The notes under the pieces are model-generated. The model saw only the letters and a list, made by a program, of their open reading frames with translations. It was not told the DNA's origin and did no database searches. From positions 1-63,013 of the forward strand of contig NZ_AZHT01000064.1 of assembly GCF_000599605.1 (NCBI RefSeq): DNA of 63,013 nucleotides. Direction: 5' to 3'. Shown one piece after another: positions 45,733-55,158 of this stretch. Made by a program: the position numbers and the translations under genes. This DNA is from Prevotella sp. HJM029 (GTDB taxonomy: Bacteria; Bacteroidota; Bacteroidia; Bacteroidales; Bacteroidaceae). The stretch's first letter is position 1; each line of letters starts with the position of its first letter.

Positions 45733-48195
45733 TTATCGCAACGGTCCACCTAACGTACTCCAACGTACAAGTCTATCAAAAAGGAAAATACCATCCCATG
45801 GCATTTCAAAATTAAGCATCCTTCCTAATTGAGGGCAACGTGCAACGCCTCTTTGTGCTGCAGCTTCAGCAAAAGAGATTGCTCGTTCATTAGGAGCTGC
45901 AAGACCAACTGTTTGAATATCTTCATTAAGAAGAGGTATCACCTCCATTAAATTTTCAACGGGATGAATAAATAGCGTACGAGAATAGATCGGATTAGCT
46001 AATTTCACTTGCGTATCAATTAATAGAGTCCAAGACATTGTTGGACTCCCTATAACTTTACCCTTAAAATCATAAACTCCTCGAATAGAATGAATAGCAG
46101 AGACCTCTTCCTGGGATACTGTACCTTTGGGTATTTGTTTTTCCGTCCGTTCCATTGCCTTTGCTAATGCTTCTACAAATTTTTCAATTGATATGTTGCT
46201 ACCCTTTTCTATAAAAAGATTATGGGGTGAGGCACAGCCCGTCTGATCAAATACAGAAACATCAACAGAAATACGGCGTGCCAACTTCTTTACGGCAGAC
46301 TCATCCGTCAACATCTCTTTTGCTATAACAGCACAAGAAAGTTTTGGTCCAAAGATGATTGTCTCTGCATCAAATTTAGTAGGATAACCGCAAACTGTTT
46401 CTACAGCACTTTTTCCTCCCCACGCTATACGTACATCAGCCTGCTTTGACATCTCCTCGCCTAACAAATCTGCATGATGAGAGAAATATATCAAACCTAT
46501 TGTATCTAACAGCTCGTCTCCAGTTATTGTGTATCCCTGTGCTGTCTTATAATAAACACCTTTAAAGGAATTGAGTATAGTCTCAAAAACACCATTATCT
46601 CTTGAAGACACTTTTAAAAGATTTACATTTTTAGAGATAATAGATTGAACCAAAGCAAACAACCCAAGTATTTGAACATTTCCTGCTAACCAATGGCATA
46701 CCAAGCCACGAGCATTAGCACGTAGCATGTGCTTTTCAGAATTAGGAAAGGCCAAATATTGGTCTAAATATTGATAGTTCCCCTTAATACCCAAATGAGC
46801 CATTGAGGACAAATGATTATAATCACACCATGATGAAAGGAATAATAGCCCTTTATCTTTCAAGAAGGCTAAAGAAGTATCGTCTGACCATTTTTTCGCT
46901 ACCTCTGCAATAAGTCCAATAAGAGCTTCTGTCGGTTGATGGCGAAGCCATTCTTGCTTTGCCTTTAACTTTACAATCAATTCTTGAAGTTGTAATAGTG
47001 GGTCTGAAGCTTTTAAACTTTCAGCATGCAATAATACCTGTAGATGATTATCAACCACCTTATCCTCTCTTTTCTTTACGAAAGTTAATTTCTGAGATAA
47101 AATATCACCACAACCACGAACTTCTGCCTTTTTTATTCTACCTAAAACCTTAAAACGCTCTCCCCCTATCTCATTAGAGGTAAAATTAGGATCAATAACT
47201 CCTAAATCATCTGTTAGAATAACGTTCCCCGGATATGAATGCGGGATTGGAGATATAAACTCTAACATACCTTCTTTACCTGCAGGAAGCACCTCGTGTG
47301 TAACAACATCACGTACTATTACCTTTGAATAAACAGAACAATGCTTCCACCCATCCTTCATATCAGGATAGTTTAATCCCATCTGCTCGGTAAAACCATA
47401 AATATCTATAATGTCAGAAGGTTCTATTCCAAAACAGTGGGCAAGCTCAATATTAAATTTGTCTTTGCTTATCTTTTCAGACTCTAATTTTTTCCATCCT
47501 CCAATATGAATAATCTGACTACCCTTTGGCAGTTGTATTTTAATATTCTTAGAAGAAATCCCTTTTAAAACATTTGCATAAAGAATATAAGTAAAACCAA
47601 AAAGAACAACTGGTTGACTTCTATCTAAACTATCAATAAAAGTCTTCATTGCCTCTATATCAAAATAAGATATATTATTTTCTTTTACTTTAAGGAAATA
47701 AGCAACTTTACTTGCAAACTTTAAATAGCCTGTTACCGCAGCAAAACGAGCTCCTAAAAGCTGTTTAAATTCAGATTTTGGGTCAATATCCATAATAAGG
47801 AAAGGCTTCCTCTGATGCCCTATTACTTCCTCTATCACCCGTATCATAGCTTTCGATTGCCGTTTAGCAGTTATCTTGTCAACAACAATAGAACTAGGAA
47901 TGCCAGATGTTGCCGAAGATTGAAGAGTTAATTTAATTTCATCTTGGGGGACTGAAGATAAAGATTTCCCTAACTCTTTAAAAACACTGACAGAAACAGG
48001 TGGAATATCTTCAAGTGAGAAATTTGTATAAGGATTAAAGTTCTTCCTTATACAAAATTGCTTATACATTTCATTATTTTCATAGTGAAATATCAGTTCA
48101 TCTTTTAAAGAATTAAAAAATAGTTTATCTGATATTGCATCGTTTGAAAAAGTATCTAATGTAAAGAGCTTATCTATATTTGTTTCCTTTTCCAT
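45733..48195 (-). CDS. LuxE-LuxC fusion acyl-protein synthetase/acyl-CoA reductase (RfbN-like)
   Basis: 820 residues. Residues 1-375 are LuxE-like: adenylate-forming motif SSATSGIPS (93-101), IYGFTEQMGLNYPD (265-278) and the acyl-accepting Cys362 in VRGCGD. Residues 390-820 are LuxC-like reductase with the nucleophile Cys654 in DQTGCASPHN. In light-emitting bacteria the two are separate and turn fatty acids into aldehydes. The fused form is known from the Vibrio cholerae O1 O-antigen locus (RfbN), where it belongs with RfbK (carrier protein) and RfbL (ligase) to synthesis of the tetronate acyl group. Here a ligase and a carrier protein lie directly upstream, matching that trio. Reaction here: reduction of an activated acyl group to an aldehyde (inference). 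Confidence 0.85.
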   Translation of the reverse strand: MEKETNIDKLFTLDTFSNDAISDKLFFNSLKDELIFHYENNEMYKQFCIRKNFNPYTNFSLEDIPPVSVSVFKELGKSLSSVPQDEIKLTLQSSATSGIPSSIVVDKITAKRQSKAMIRVIEEVIGHQRKPFLIMDIDPKSEFKQLLGARFAAVTGYLKFASKVAYFLKVKENNISYFDIEAMKTFIDSLDRSQPVVLFGFTYILYANVLKGISSKNIKIQLPKGSQIIHIGGWKKLESEKISKDKFNIELAHCFGIEPSDIIDIYGFTEQMGLNYPDMKDGWKHCSVYSKVIVRDVVTHEVLPAGKEGMLEFISPIPHSYPGNVILTDDLGVIDPNFTSNEIGGERFKVLGRIKKAEVRGCGDILSQKLTFVKKREDKVVDNHLQVLLHAESLKASDPLLQLQELIVKLKAKQEWLRHQPTEALIGLIAEVAKKWSDDTSLAFLKDKGLLFLSSWCDYNHLSSMAHLGIKGNYQYLDQYLAFPNSEKHMLRANARGLVCHWLAGNVQILGLFALVQSIISKNVNLLKVSSRDNGVFETILNSFKGVYYKTAQGYTITGDELLDTIGLIYFSHHADLLGEEMSKQADVRIAWGGKSAVETVCGYPTKFDAETIIFGPKLSCAVIAKEMLTDESAVKKLARRISVDVSVFDQTGCASPHNLFIEKGSNISIEKFVEALAKAMERTEKQIPKGTVSQEEVSAIHSIRGVYDFKGKVIGSPTMSWTLLIDTQVKLANPIYSRTLFIHPVENLMEVIPLLNEDIQTVGLAAPNERAISFAEAAAQRGVARCPQLGRMLNFEMPWDGIFLFDRLVRWSTLGGPLR

Positions 48196-48200
48196 ATTTA

Positions 48201-49646
48201 TTAATTTTTCTCTTTTAATAAATGCCGCTGTATTTTTCCATTTTGAGTTTTAGGTAGAGCATCAATATACTCAAATTTTACAGGGATTTTATAATTTTCC
48301 AGCTTACTACCCAATAGTTTTACTACTTGGTTAAAGTCTATATCATGTTTTTCACTAACGATATAAGCTTTTACAACTTCACCTAAAACAGCATCGAATA
48401 TGCCAACACAGGCACTTTCCTTTATATGCTCTATTTGATTAAGCTGCTCTTCAACCTCTATTGGAGAAACTTTTTTCCCACCTACATTTATTATTTCTTT
48501 TTTTCGGCTCCGTAAATATACATAACCATCTGAGTCCATATGTCCCCAATCACCCGTTTTAAAATAGTCACCATTAAAATCTTGATGAAATATCTCATCT
48601 GGAACTCTCCAATAAGCTGTACATACATGCTCACCTTTTACGCAAATTTCCCCATCACTTCCGTCGCTGACAGGGAATCCTTTTTCATCAAAGACCTTTA
48701 TATCAACATTTGGAGAGGCCTTTCCTACAGAAGATAGCGCATTTTTATCATGATGAAAACTAATAAAACAGCTACGTGATGCTTCTGTTAGCCCATAATG
48801 CATACAAATGCGAGTATTGGGTAGAAGTGTCATAAGATGCTCCTTGTCTGATAAGGACATGAACGAGCTTCCTATCTCTATATAGCGCAACTGATGTGCA
48901 TAATTCGCAATCCTGTCTTTACTCATTTTTTGAATATAAGACCAACTTGCAGGAACCATTCCGAAGCCTGTGACTTTACAACGTTCTAATTCGCCATAGA
49001 ATTTCTTCATACTTGCAAAACCATTAAGCAAGACTAAAGTTCCACCTGCCAAGAATACACATCGCATTCTACCTAAACCAAAGCTATGACTTATCGGTAA
49101 AGCTAATAACTCTATATCGCTATCTGTATTTCCTATAAAACTATTAATATTAGAAGCTGCTATCATTTGATTATGGAAAGAAAGAGCTACCCCCTTAGGT
49201 AAACCTGTAGTTCCTGTCGTAAAAAGAATATCAGAGATATTATTTTCATCAGGAAAAATTATGGATTCTAATGGGGCTTTACTCTTGCAAATCTCAGAAA
49301 AGGGCGTGATTTTCTTTCCACCGTCGTATTTCAAATTCCCAATAATAAGTTTAGGAGTTGCTATATCCACGATACGTTGTAAACGTGTTACATTCGTTTC
49401 CGAGTCAATGGGAACCGTTATCAAATGTGCTAAATGAGCTCCGAAATAGGTATAAATGAAATCAATCTCTTTATTAGCCGACAGAATAATACGATTGCCA
49501 GGAGCCATTCGCTCTAACAAAGTCCCGGCAACTCGCTTAATAGCCTCCCAAAGTTCTGCATAAGTTATTTGCTCTGCCCCTGATATAATTGCTACCTTTT
49601 CAGGGGTCTCTCGTGCATGATGATAGATGACTTCTTCTATACTCAT
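48201..49646 (-). CDS. Acyl-activating AMP-binding ligase (RfbL-like)
   Basis: 481 residues. P-loop TTGTTGLPKG (143-152), the HYGLTEAS block and the GDWGHMDSDGY hinge are intact. The C-terminal catalytic Lys is K471 in QNGKIQRHL. Enzymes of this class make acyl-AMP and load it on CoA or a carrier protein. It lies 5 bases before the LuxE-LuxC gene and 7 after an acyl carrier protein, so that protein is the likely acceptor. Confidence 0.92.
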   Translation of the reverse strand: MSIEEVIYHHARETPEKVAIISGAEQITYAELWEAIKRVAGTLLERMAPGNRIILSANKEIDFIYTYFGAHLAHLITVPIDSETNVTRLQRIVDIATPKLIIGNLKYDGGKKITPFSEICKSKAPLESIIFPDENNISDILFTTGTTGLPKGVALSFHNQMIAASNINSFIGNTDSDIELLALPISHSFGLGRMRCVFLAGGTLVLLNGFASMKKFYGELERCKVTGFGMVPASWSYIQKMSKDRIANYAHQLRYIEIGSSFMSLSDKEHLMTLLPNTRICMHYGLTEASRSCFISFHHDKNALSSVGKASPNVDIKVFDEKGFPVSDGSDGEICVKGEHVCTAYWRVPDEIFHQDFNGDYFKTGDWGHMDSDGYVYLRSRKKEIINVGGKKVSPIEVEEQLNQIEHIKESACVGIFDAVLGEVVKAYIVSEKHDIDFNQVVKLLGSKLENYKIPVKFEYIDALPKTQNGKIQRHLLKEKN

Positions 49647-49653
49647 AACTTCT

Positions 49654-49893
49654 TTACATTACTTTTCCTTCTACAGCTTTAACAATATCATTTATATCTT
49701 CCAAATCCATCATCTCTTCTGGATCGAACTCTATTCCGAATTTTTCCTCAACCGTTGATAGAATCGTAAGGTGACCAATAGAATCCCATGCATCAAAATC
49801 GCCTATAGAGCTATCGTTATTAACTTTAGAAATCTCTACTTCGCAAACTTCTGCAACGATGTTCTTTACTTCATTTAATATATCCATATTCAT
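49654..49893 (-). CDS. Acyl carrier protein
   Basis: 79 residues, acidic, four-helix pattern. The phosphopantetheine Ser is Ser38 in AWDSIGHL (D-S-I in place of the usual D-S-L). First of two carrier proteins in the locus, placed next to the AMP ligase. Starts 1 base after the transketolase C-terminal subunit. It corresponds by position to RfbK of the V. cholerae set. Confidence 0.92.
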   Translation of the reverse strand: MNMDILNEVKNIVAEVCEVEISKVNNDSSIGDFDAWDSIGHLTILSTVEEKFGIEFDPEEMMDLEDINDIVKAVEGKVM

Positions 49894-49894
49894 T

Positions 49895-50854
49895 TTAATT
49901 TATATTTGACAATATCTTATTTACAATATTTTCAGCGGAAAGTCCTCTATCCTCCAACATCCAGTTATATTCTCCAACCTTACCATAGCTATCGGGTAGT
50001 CCAATTGGCAATAATTTGGGAGTATTTTTTAATTGCGCAAGCTCAAAACCGACAATGCTTCCTAATCCACTCACCAATGTATGCTCTTCTATAGTAACTA
50101 TTAACTTTGCATTCAAAGACAGACAAGTCGCATCGAATGGTTTAATTGTATGTACATCCATGACTTGCACACTAATGTTTTTTTCTTCCAAAAGCGCACG
50201 CACTTTTAAAGCTGTAGTTACCATATTTCCTGTTGCCAAAATCTGAATATCAGAACCATCTGATAATGAGATGGGTTTACCGACTTCAAAATTAAAATCA
50301 TCATCATATACCATTTGTGCACCTAAGCTACCCATTAACCGTAAGTATGATGGCACATCAGACTGCATTGCCGCATAAAAAGCCTTTACAGCTTCACCTG
50401 CATCACATGGTGAAAATACTTGTATCCCAGCTATATTCCGAACTAATCCATAATCTTCAATGGAGAAGTGTGTATTACCCATATAAGCTAAAGATAGTCC
50501 AGCATTAATACCTATGAAGACTATAGGGAAACCCATATAACCACTATACTGACGTAATTGTTCAAAACTACGCATACTTAGGAAACAAGATTGTGCTTCA
50601 ACGATGACTTTATAGCCTTCGCTTGCAAAGCCAGCGGCTATTCCTATCATATTTTGTTCTGCAATACCTACATTTATAAAATGATCAGGATACGTCCGTT
50701 TAAATTTATCTAACCCGGCATAATTAGAAACATCAGAAGATAAAACGATCACCTTATCATCTTCTTTCATATATTCCATCAATGCCACATAAAATATAGA
50801 GGCAGGCTCCCCCATATTTGAGAATATCTTTGCTTTAAGTTTATTTAATTTCAT
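49895..50854 (-). CDS. Transketolase C-terminal subunit
   Basis: 319 residues, the pyrimidine-binding and C-terminal domains of a split transketolase. FINVGIAEQNMIGIAAGFASEGY has the catalytic Glu that activates thiamine diphosphate. Its start overlaps the N-terminal subunit by 14 bases, as expected for a two-protein enzyme. Split transketolases in glycan loci transfer two-carbon units, with acceptors outside central metabolism. Confidence 0.92.
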   Translation of the reverse strand: MKLNKLKAKIFSNMGEPASIFYVALMEYMKEDDKVIVLSSDVSNYAGLDKFKRTYPDHFINVGIAEQNMIGIAAGFASEGYKVIVEAQSCFLSMRSFEQLRQYSGYMGFPIVFIGINAGLSLAYMGNTHFSIEDYGLVRNIAGIQVFSPCDAGEAVKAFYAAMQSDVPSYLRLMGSLGAQMVYDDDFNFEVGKPISLSDGSDIQILATGNMVTTALKVRALLEEKNISVQVMDVHTIKPFDATCLSLNAKLIVTIEEHTLVSGLGSIVGFELAQLKNTPKLLPIGLPDSYGKVGEYNWMLEDRGLSAENIVNKILSNIN

Positions 50855-51662
50855 ACTTATTCTCCTCCAAAGCTTGCTTATATTGTTTTTCCGTTAACAC
50901 AATATGATGACACGCAGGATTATTCTCCAAAAAAGAAATCCCTTTTCCTTTTATTGTATCAGCAATTACAACATTTGTTCGATCATATCTTTTTTCTAAA
51001 GCCCTACACAATGACTCAGGATTGTGGCCATCAACAGTATCTACAGCTAAATTAAATGCACTAAATTTCTTCTCGAAAGATTCCATATCACATATATCTA
51101 CAGTCGGAGCATCTAACTGTAGATGATTCCTATCAAGGATAATTGTAAGATTAGAAAGTTTATGATGGGCAGCAAACGCTAAAGACTCCCAAACAATGCC
51201 CTCATTACATTCTCCATCACCTAAAATGACAAATATACGATTATTGAATTTTCTAAGTTGGCAAGCCTTTGCTACTCCCACCGCAAAAGAGATACCCAAC
51301 CCTAAACTGCCTGCTGAGAATTCTATTCCTCTCTCTAAATTACGATGTGGGTGTCCATATAAAGTAGTACCATTTGTTTCAAAAGTTGTCAACAAGTCAT
51401 CACTTATAAATCCTGCTAAATTTAATGCAGCAAAATAAGAGAGCACACAGTGTCCTTTGCTAACGATGATTCTATCACGATTTTCATCATAGCGATTTTC
51501 AAGATTTATATTAGCAACACTTGAATATAAAGCAGCAAAAATTTCTATAGACGAAAGAGCTCCCCCCATGTGACCTCCATTCCGTCCAGCCTTATAAGTT
51601 TGCTCTATACACTGTATTCGCATTTTATGCGACCAATCTGTTATGACTTGATATTTATTCAT
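50841..51662 (-). CDS. Transketolase N-terminal subunit
   Basis: 273 residues, the thiamine-diphosphate-binding half. GHMGGALSSIEIFAALY and the metal/diphosphate motif GDGECNEGIVWESLAFAAHH (with the G-D-G start) are intact; KGKGISFLENN is near the C-terminus. It forms the active enzyme with the next gene product. A housekeeping transketolase would be a single 670-residue protein, so this pair is probably dedicated to the glycan. Confidence 0.92.
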   Translation of the reverse strand: MNKYQVITDWSHKMRIQCIEQTYKAGRNGGHMGGALSSIEIFAALYSSVANINLENRYDENRDRIIVSKGHCVLSYFAALNLAGFISDDLLTTFETNGTTLYGHPHRNLERGIEFSAGSLGLGISFAVGVAKACQLRKFNNRIFVILGDGECNEGIVWESLAFAAHHKLSNLTIILDRNHLQLDAPTVDICDMESFEKKFSAFNLAVDTVDGHNPESLCRALEKRYDRTNVVIADTIKGKGISFLENNPACHHIVLTEKQYKQALEENKYEIK

Positions 51663-51672
51663 ACACTCTATC

Positions 51673-52407
51673 TTAATAAATTAATCCTCCATCAACTCGA
51701 ATCACTTGCCCATTTATGTACGAAGATTTCTCCGTAGCTAAAAAATAAACAACTTCTGCTATTTCAGAAACATTGCCTATTCGTTTTAGAGCAGTATTCG
51801 CTATTAAAACTTCTTTATTTTTCTTATTTAGCTCTGTAAACATATCTGTATCCATTCCACCAGGAGCAACCGCATTTACCCTAATATTAAAAGGAGCCAA
51901 TTCTTGCGCTAAAGATGTAGTAAATATATTTAATGCGGCCTTACTTGCACCATATCCTGTAACAGCAGACTGCTTCGTGAAACTTGAAACAGATGATATA
52001 TTTATAATAGTTCCACCTTTCCTAAGCATTAATTTTGCGACACGTTGTGTTATTTGCACTGCTGCAAAATAGTTTACCTGGAAACATCGTTCTATATCAT
52101 CAACCGTACTCATCAAGACAGTCTTATCAAAAAATATACTAGCATTATTAATGAGCACAGTAGGAACTATTTTCAAAGCAGAAAACTCTTTTAAGCCCAA
52201 AGAAATAGCTTGACGATTTTCTAAATCCATATAAAGGATGTGTATGAGTATTCCATATTGTTGCTCTAAAGACTTACAATGAACTTCAAAATCTTTGTAA
52301 CTCTTCCTCGTTGTTACAACAATATCATAGCCTTTTGAAGCAAATAAATTTATGAGTGCCAACCCCAGCCCTCTATTACCACCTGTGATAAATAATACTT
52401 TCTTCAT
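51673..52407 (-). CDS. SDR family reductase (FabG-like)
   Basis: 244 residues. Cofactor loop TGGNRGLGLAL (8-18), NNAS (87-90) and the catalytic Tyr152 and Lys156 in GYGASKAAL. C-terminal INGQVIRVDGG is usual for FabG-type 3-oxoacyl reductases. It overlaps the ketosynthase gene by 4 bases, which suggests it reduces the ketosynthase product. Confidence 0.92.
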   Translation of the reverse strand: MKKVLFITGGNRGLGLALINLFASKGYDIVVTTRKSYKDFEVHCKSLEQQYGILIHILYMDLENRQAISLGLKEFSALKIVPTVLINNASIFFDKTVLMSTVDDIERCFQVNYFAAVQITQRVAKLMLRKGGTIINISSVSSFTKQSAVTGYGASKAALNIFTTSLAQELAPFNIRVNAVAPGGMDTDMFTELNKKNKEVLIANTALKRIGNVSEIAEVVYFLATEKSSYINGQVIRVDGGLIY

Positions 52408-53462
52408 CCTAACTCTATCAAAGGTAAACTAACAATATGGTTTAACTTTATATATGCTGCAGCCCAGGATAATCCCGCGCCAAAACCACACATAATTACA
52501 TCTGCCTGTTCCTGACTTAATTTATCACCAATACCGACTACTATTGTCATTGGTATAGAAGTACTACTTGTATTGCCATATTGCATCAATGAATAAGGTA
52601 TCTTCTCTGATGGAATTTTTAACTTTTTTCCTATTTTTTCATCCATATACTTATTAGCCTGGTGGAGCAAAAGATAATCAATCGTATCCAAGTTTATGCC
52701 ATTATGTTCACATAAAGCCTTTATTGCAGCAGGAGGTTCTTTTACTGAAAATGAAAAAACACTCATTCCATCCATATAGCCATGATACCCTTTACGAATA
52801 ATTCCATCTTCTCTCTCTCTCATCCTTAGACTATCTTCATTCATAGGATTACGAGTTCCGCCATATTCATGCATAATTGCACCAGCACCTGATCCATCAC
52901 TCATCAAGTCAAAAAACATTGGTGCTACCCCCTCTTTATATTCAAGAGCAGTTGCAGAACCGGCATCTCCATGCAATGGCCATAATGTTTTATCTAACGG
53001 CGATTGCAAAACTGAAGTCGTTTCACCAACAAGAAGTAAAGCTCTTTTGATATTCCCAGAAGACATTAATGAACTTATAACAGAAAGTCCATACACATAT
53101 CCTGAACAGGCTAAAGGTATATCAAAAGCCATACAAGACTTTGGTAGATGTAGTTTTTCTTGTAGAATATTTGCAGTAGCAGGTGTAATATAGTCACGTG
53201 AAAGAGAAACAAATATTAAAGCTTCTACCGTTTCCCGCTCCCATCCCAAAGAGTCTAACAATTTTTCTGCAGCAGCTTGACACAAATCAGAGCAACACAT
53301 ACCTTTAGGGACTATCCTTGAACGCTCAACATGCGTAAGTGCAATAACTTTCTCAGCCTCTCCTGGAGCAAAGAAAGGTAAATCCTTAATTTCTTTTACG
53401 TCTTTAGGAACAGCACATGCTACTCCTCTTATCGAAACATTTTTAACTTTAAGAAAAGCCAT
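52404..53462 (-). CDS. 3-oxoacyl-ACP synthase III (FabH-like ketosynthase)
   Basis: 352 residues. The catalytic triad is complete: Cys119 in PLACSGY, His267 in LLHQANKY and Asn297 in YGNTSSTS. FabH-like enzymes condense an acyl-CoA with malonyl-ACP. The long insert around residues 195-235 suggests a special substrate. It sits between two SDR genes and close to an acyl carrier protein, like the VioS-VioR set for 3-hydroxybutyryl in Pseudomonas syringae flagellin glycans (from memory). Confidence 0.92.
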   Translation of the reverse strand: MAFLKVKNVSIRGVACAVPKDVKEIKDLPFFAPGEAEKVIALTHVERSRIVPKGMCCSDLCQAAAEKLLDSLGWERETVEALIFVSLSRDYITPATANILQEKLHLPKSCMAFDIPLACSGYVYGLSVISSLMSSGNIKRALLLVGETTSVLQSPLDKTLWPLHGDAGSATALEYKEGVAPMFFDLMSDGSGAGAIMHEYGGTRNPMNEDSLRMREREDGIIRKGYHGYMDGMSVFSFSVKEPPAAIKALCEHNGINLDTIDYLLLHQANKYMDEKIGKKLKIPSEKIPYSLMQYGNTSSTSIPMTIVVGIGDKLSQEQADVIMCGFGAGLSWAAAYIKLNHIVSLPLIELG

Positions 53463-53463
53463 A

Positions 53464-54231
53464 TTAATGATTTAATGAATATCCACCATCAACAACTATT
53501 GAAGCACCATCTATGAAAGAAGCTGCATCTGAAAGAAGAAATGCCACAACATGTGCTATTTCCTCAGGTCGTCCATAACGCTTTAATAGATACTTTTCTT
53601 TATCAGAAGCCTTATCATCCTCAGACAAAGTATCTTGCTGTATCATCTGTGTTTGTATCATGCCTGGACAGACACTATTACAACGAATACCACGATTAGC
53701 AAACTCTATTGCACTGTATTTCATGAATGAATTCAAAGCTGCTTTGGACATACCATAAGCTGCTGCACCTGCAACGTAACTTATATTTCCACCTATTGAA
53801 GAAGTAAAAACATAAGCACCATTCTTTTTCAAAAGTTTCTTCTTAAATACAGCTTTTGCTAACTGAAAGTGTGCTAGTACATTCGTTTGGAACACCGCTA
53901 ACAACTCTTCCTCACTAACAAATTTAATTGGTTTGCTCCCATTTGTAATACCTGCATTACTAAAGACTCCATCTAAAGTAATATCTAAAGAAGCTATTGT
54001 CTGCACAACATCATCTAAAGTTATATCAGCAATGACACAATGGTGCTGCTGCCCTTCCGAAGTATCCAATAGCGATAAACCTTCTTTTAAACGAAGCTCA
54101 TTCCTGCCATTTAAAACGACATTTGCACCTAATTTTGCACATTCTATAGCCGTAGCAAGCCCTATACCTGATGATGCGCCTACAACTAATATCGTCTTAC
54201 CTTTTAAGGTGAAAGGATTATATCCAACCAT
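53464..54231 (-). CDS. SDR family reductase (FabG-like)
   Basis: 255 residues. VGASSGIGLATA (17-28), SNAG (91-94), Ser145, Tyr159 and Lys163 (AYGMSKAAL) are all present. It lies 1 base after the ketosynthase and 3 after the acyl carrier protein (in reading order ACP, SDR, ketosynthase, SDR). A role in making 3-hydroxyacyl-ACP is likely. Confidence 0.92.
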   Translation of the reverse strand: MVGYNPFTLKGKTILVVGASSGIGLATAIECAKLGANVVLNGRNELRLKEGLSLLDTSEGQQHHCVIADITLDDVVQTIASLDITLDGVFSNAGITNGSKPIKFVSEEELLAVFQTNVLAHFQLAKAVFKKKLLKKNGAYVFTSSIGGNISYVAGAAAYGMSKAALNSFMKYSAIEFANRGIRCNSVCPGMIQTQMIQQDTLSEDDKASDKEKYLLKRYGRPEEIAHVVAFLLSDAASFIDGASIVVDGGYSLNH

Positions 54232-54234
54232 CTG

Positions 54235-54465
54235 TTAGCTTTTACTCTTTACAAGTTCAAATAAGTCTGCAATTGTTTTGCTATTACGAATATCGTCTCC
54301 TTTCAACGTTACATTATATTCTTCATCAACCATTGCTATGATGCTTAATGCCAATAAAGAAGACCATTCATCAAGTTCCTTGAAATCGGTATCTGGCTTC
54401 AAATCACCAATCTCCGTATCATCAAACTGTTCTGCAAAGTTCTCAATAAATTCTTTCAATTCCAT
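54235..54465 (-). CDS. Acyl carrier protein
   Basis: 76 residues from ATG 54465; a TTG two codons earlier is not needed. Acidic. The phosphopantetheine site is Ser36 in ELDEWSSLLAL (S-S-L in place of D-S-L). It differs clearly from the second carrier protein at 49654. It follows the VioB-like acyltransferase and precedes an SDR. Confidence 0.9.
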   Translation of the reverse strand: MELKEFIENFAEQFDDTEIGDLKPDTDFKELDEWSSLLALSIIAMVDEEYNVTLKGDDIRNSKTIADLFELVKSKS

Positions 54466-54481
54466 AATCAATATTTTAATT

Positions 54482-55117
54482 TTAAAATTCTAATCTTTGA
54501 GCAGGATTTCCATATACTGTTATCCCTGGTTTTACATGACGAACGACTACCGCTCCGGCACCAACAACAGCATGATGCCCTATTTTCTTATGTGGTGTTA
54601 TGATTGCACCAGGATGTATCGTTACAAAATCTTCAATAGAAACTCCTCCTCCAGTAATAACGGAGGCTTCTATTTCACAATAATCTCCAACACGAACATC
54701 ATGCCCTGCACCAGATCTTATATGCATAGTAACAAAATTACCTATATGCGAATTATTAGATAAAACAACATCACGCATAATAATGCACCCTACACCTAAT
54801 TTCGCAAATTCACAGACAACAGCACTGTTGTGAATTAGATTGATAAAGCAACCAGACTTAGCCAAAATCATATCTGTATACCTTTTTCTATCAATCACAT
54901 CACCTAATGCACAAACAAACACATCATCTTCTTCCGGTAAATAATGCTCCACACTATCTATTATTGGAGGATAATTCCCCATACCATTCAATGCGTCTGC
55001 TTTATCATCTAAAAAACCTTTTACCACAAACTCTTTATGATAACCTTGTGCCTCTTTTGCTAAAGAATAAACTTCACGTCCAAAGCCACGTGCCCCAATA
55101 ATAAGAAGGTTCTTCAT
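54482..55117 (-). CDS. NeuD/PglD/VioB-like sugar N-acyltransferase
   Basis: 211 residues. The N-terminal Rossmann-like part (LLIIGARGFGREVYSLAKEA) binds the nucleotide sugar and the C-terminal hexapeptide beta-helix (about residues 95-211) binds the acyl donor. The catalytic His is in SGAGHDVRVGDYCEI. Enzymes of this form acylate the amino group of 4-amino-4,6-dideoxy sugars. Placement between a VioA-like aminotransferase and a carrier protein suggests it may use an acyl-ACP here rather than acetyl-CoA. Confidence 0.88.
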   Translation of the reverse strand: MKNLLIIGARGFGREVYSLAKEAQGYHKEFVVKGFLDDKADALNGMGNYPPIIDSVEHYLPEEDDVFVCALGDVIDRKRYTDMILAKSGCFINLIHNSAVVCEFAKLGVGCIIMRDVVLSNNSHIGNFVTMHIRSGAGHDVRVGDYCEIEASVITGGGVSIEDFVTIHPGAIITPHKKIGHHAVVGAGAVVVRHVKPGITVYGNPAQRLEF

Positions 55118-55158
55118 ATATTTATATTAATGTGCGTATTGTTGATAAAATACCATGG

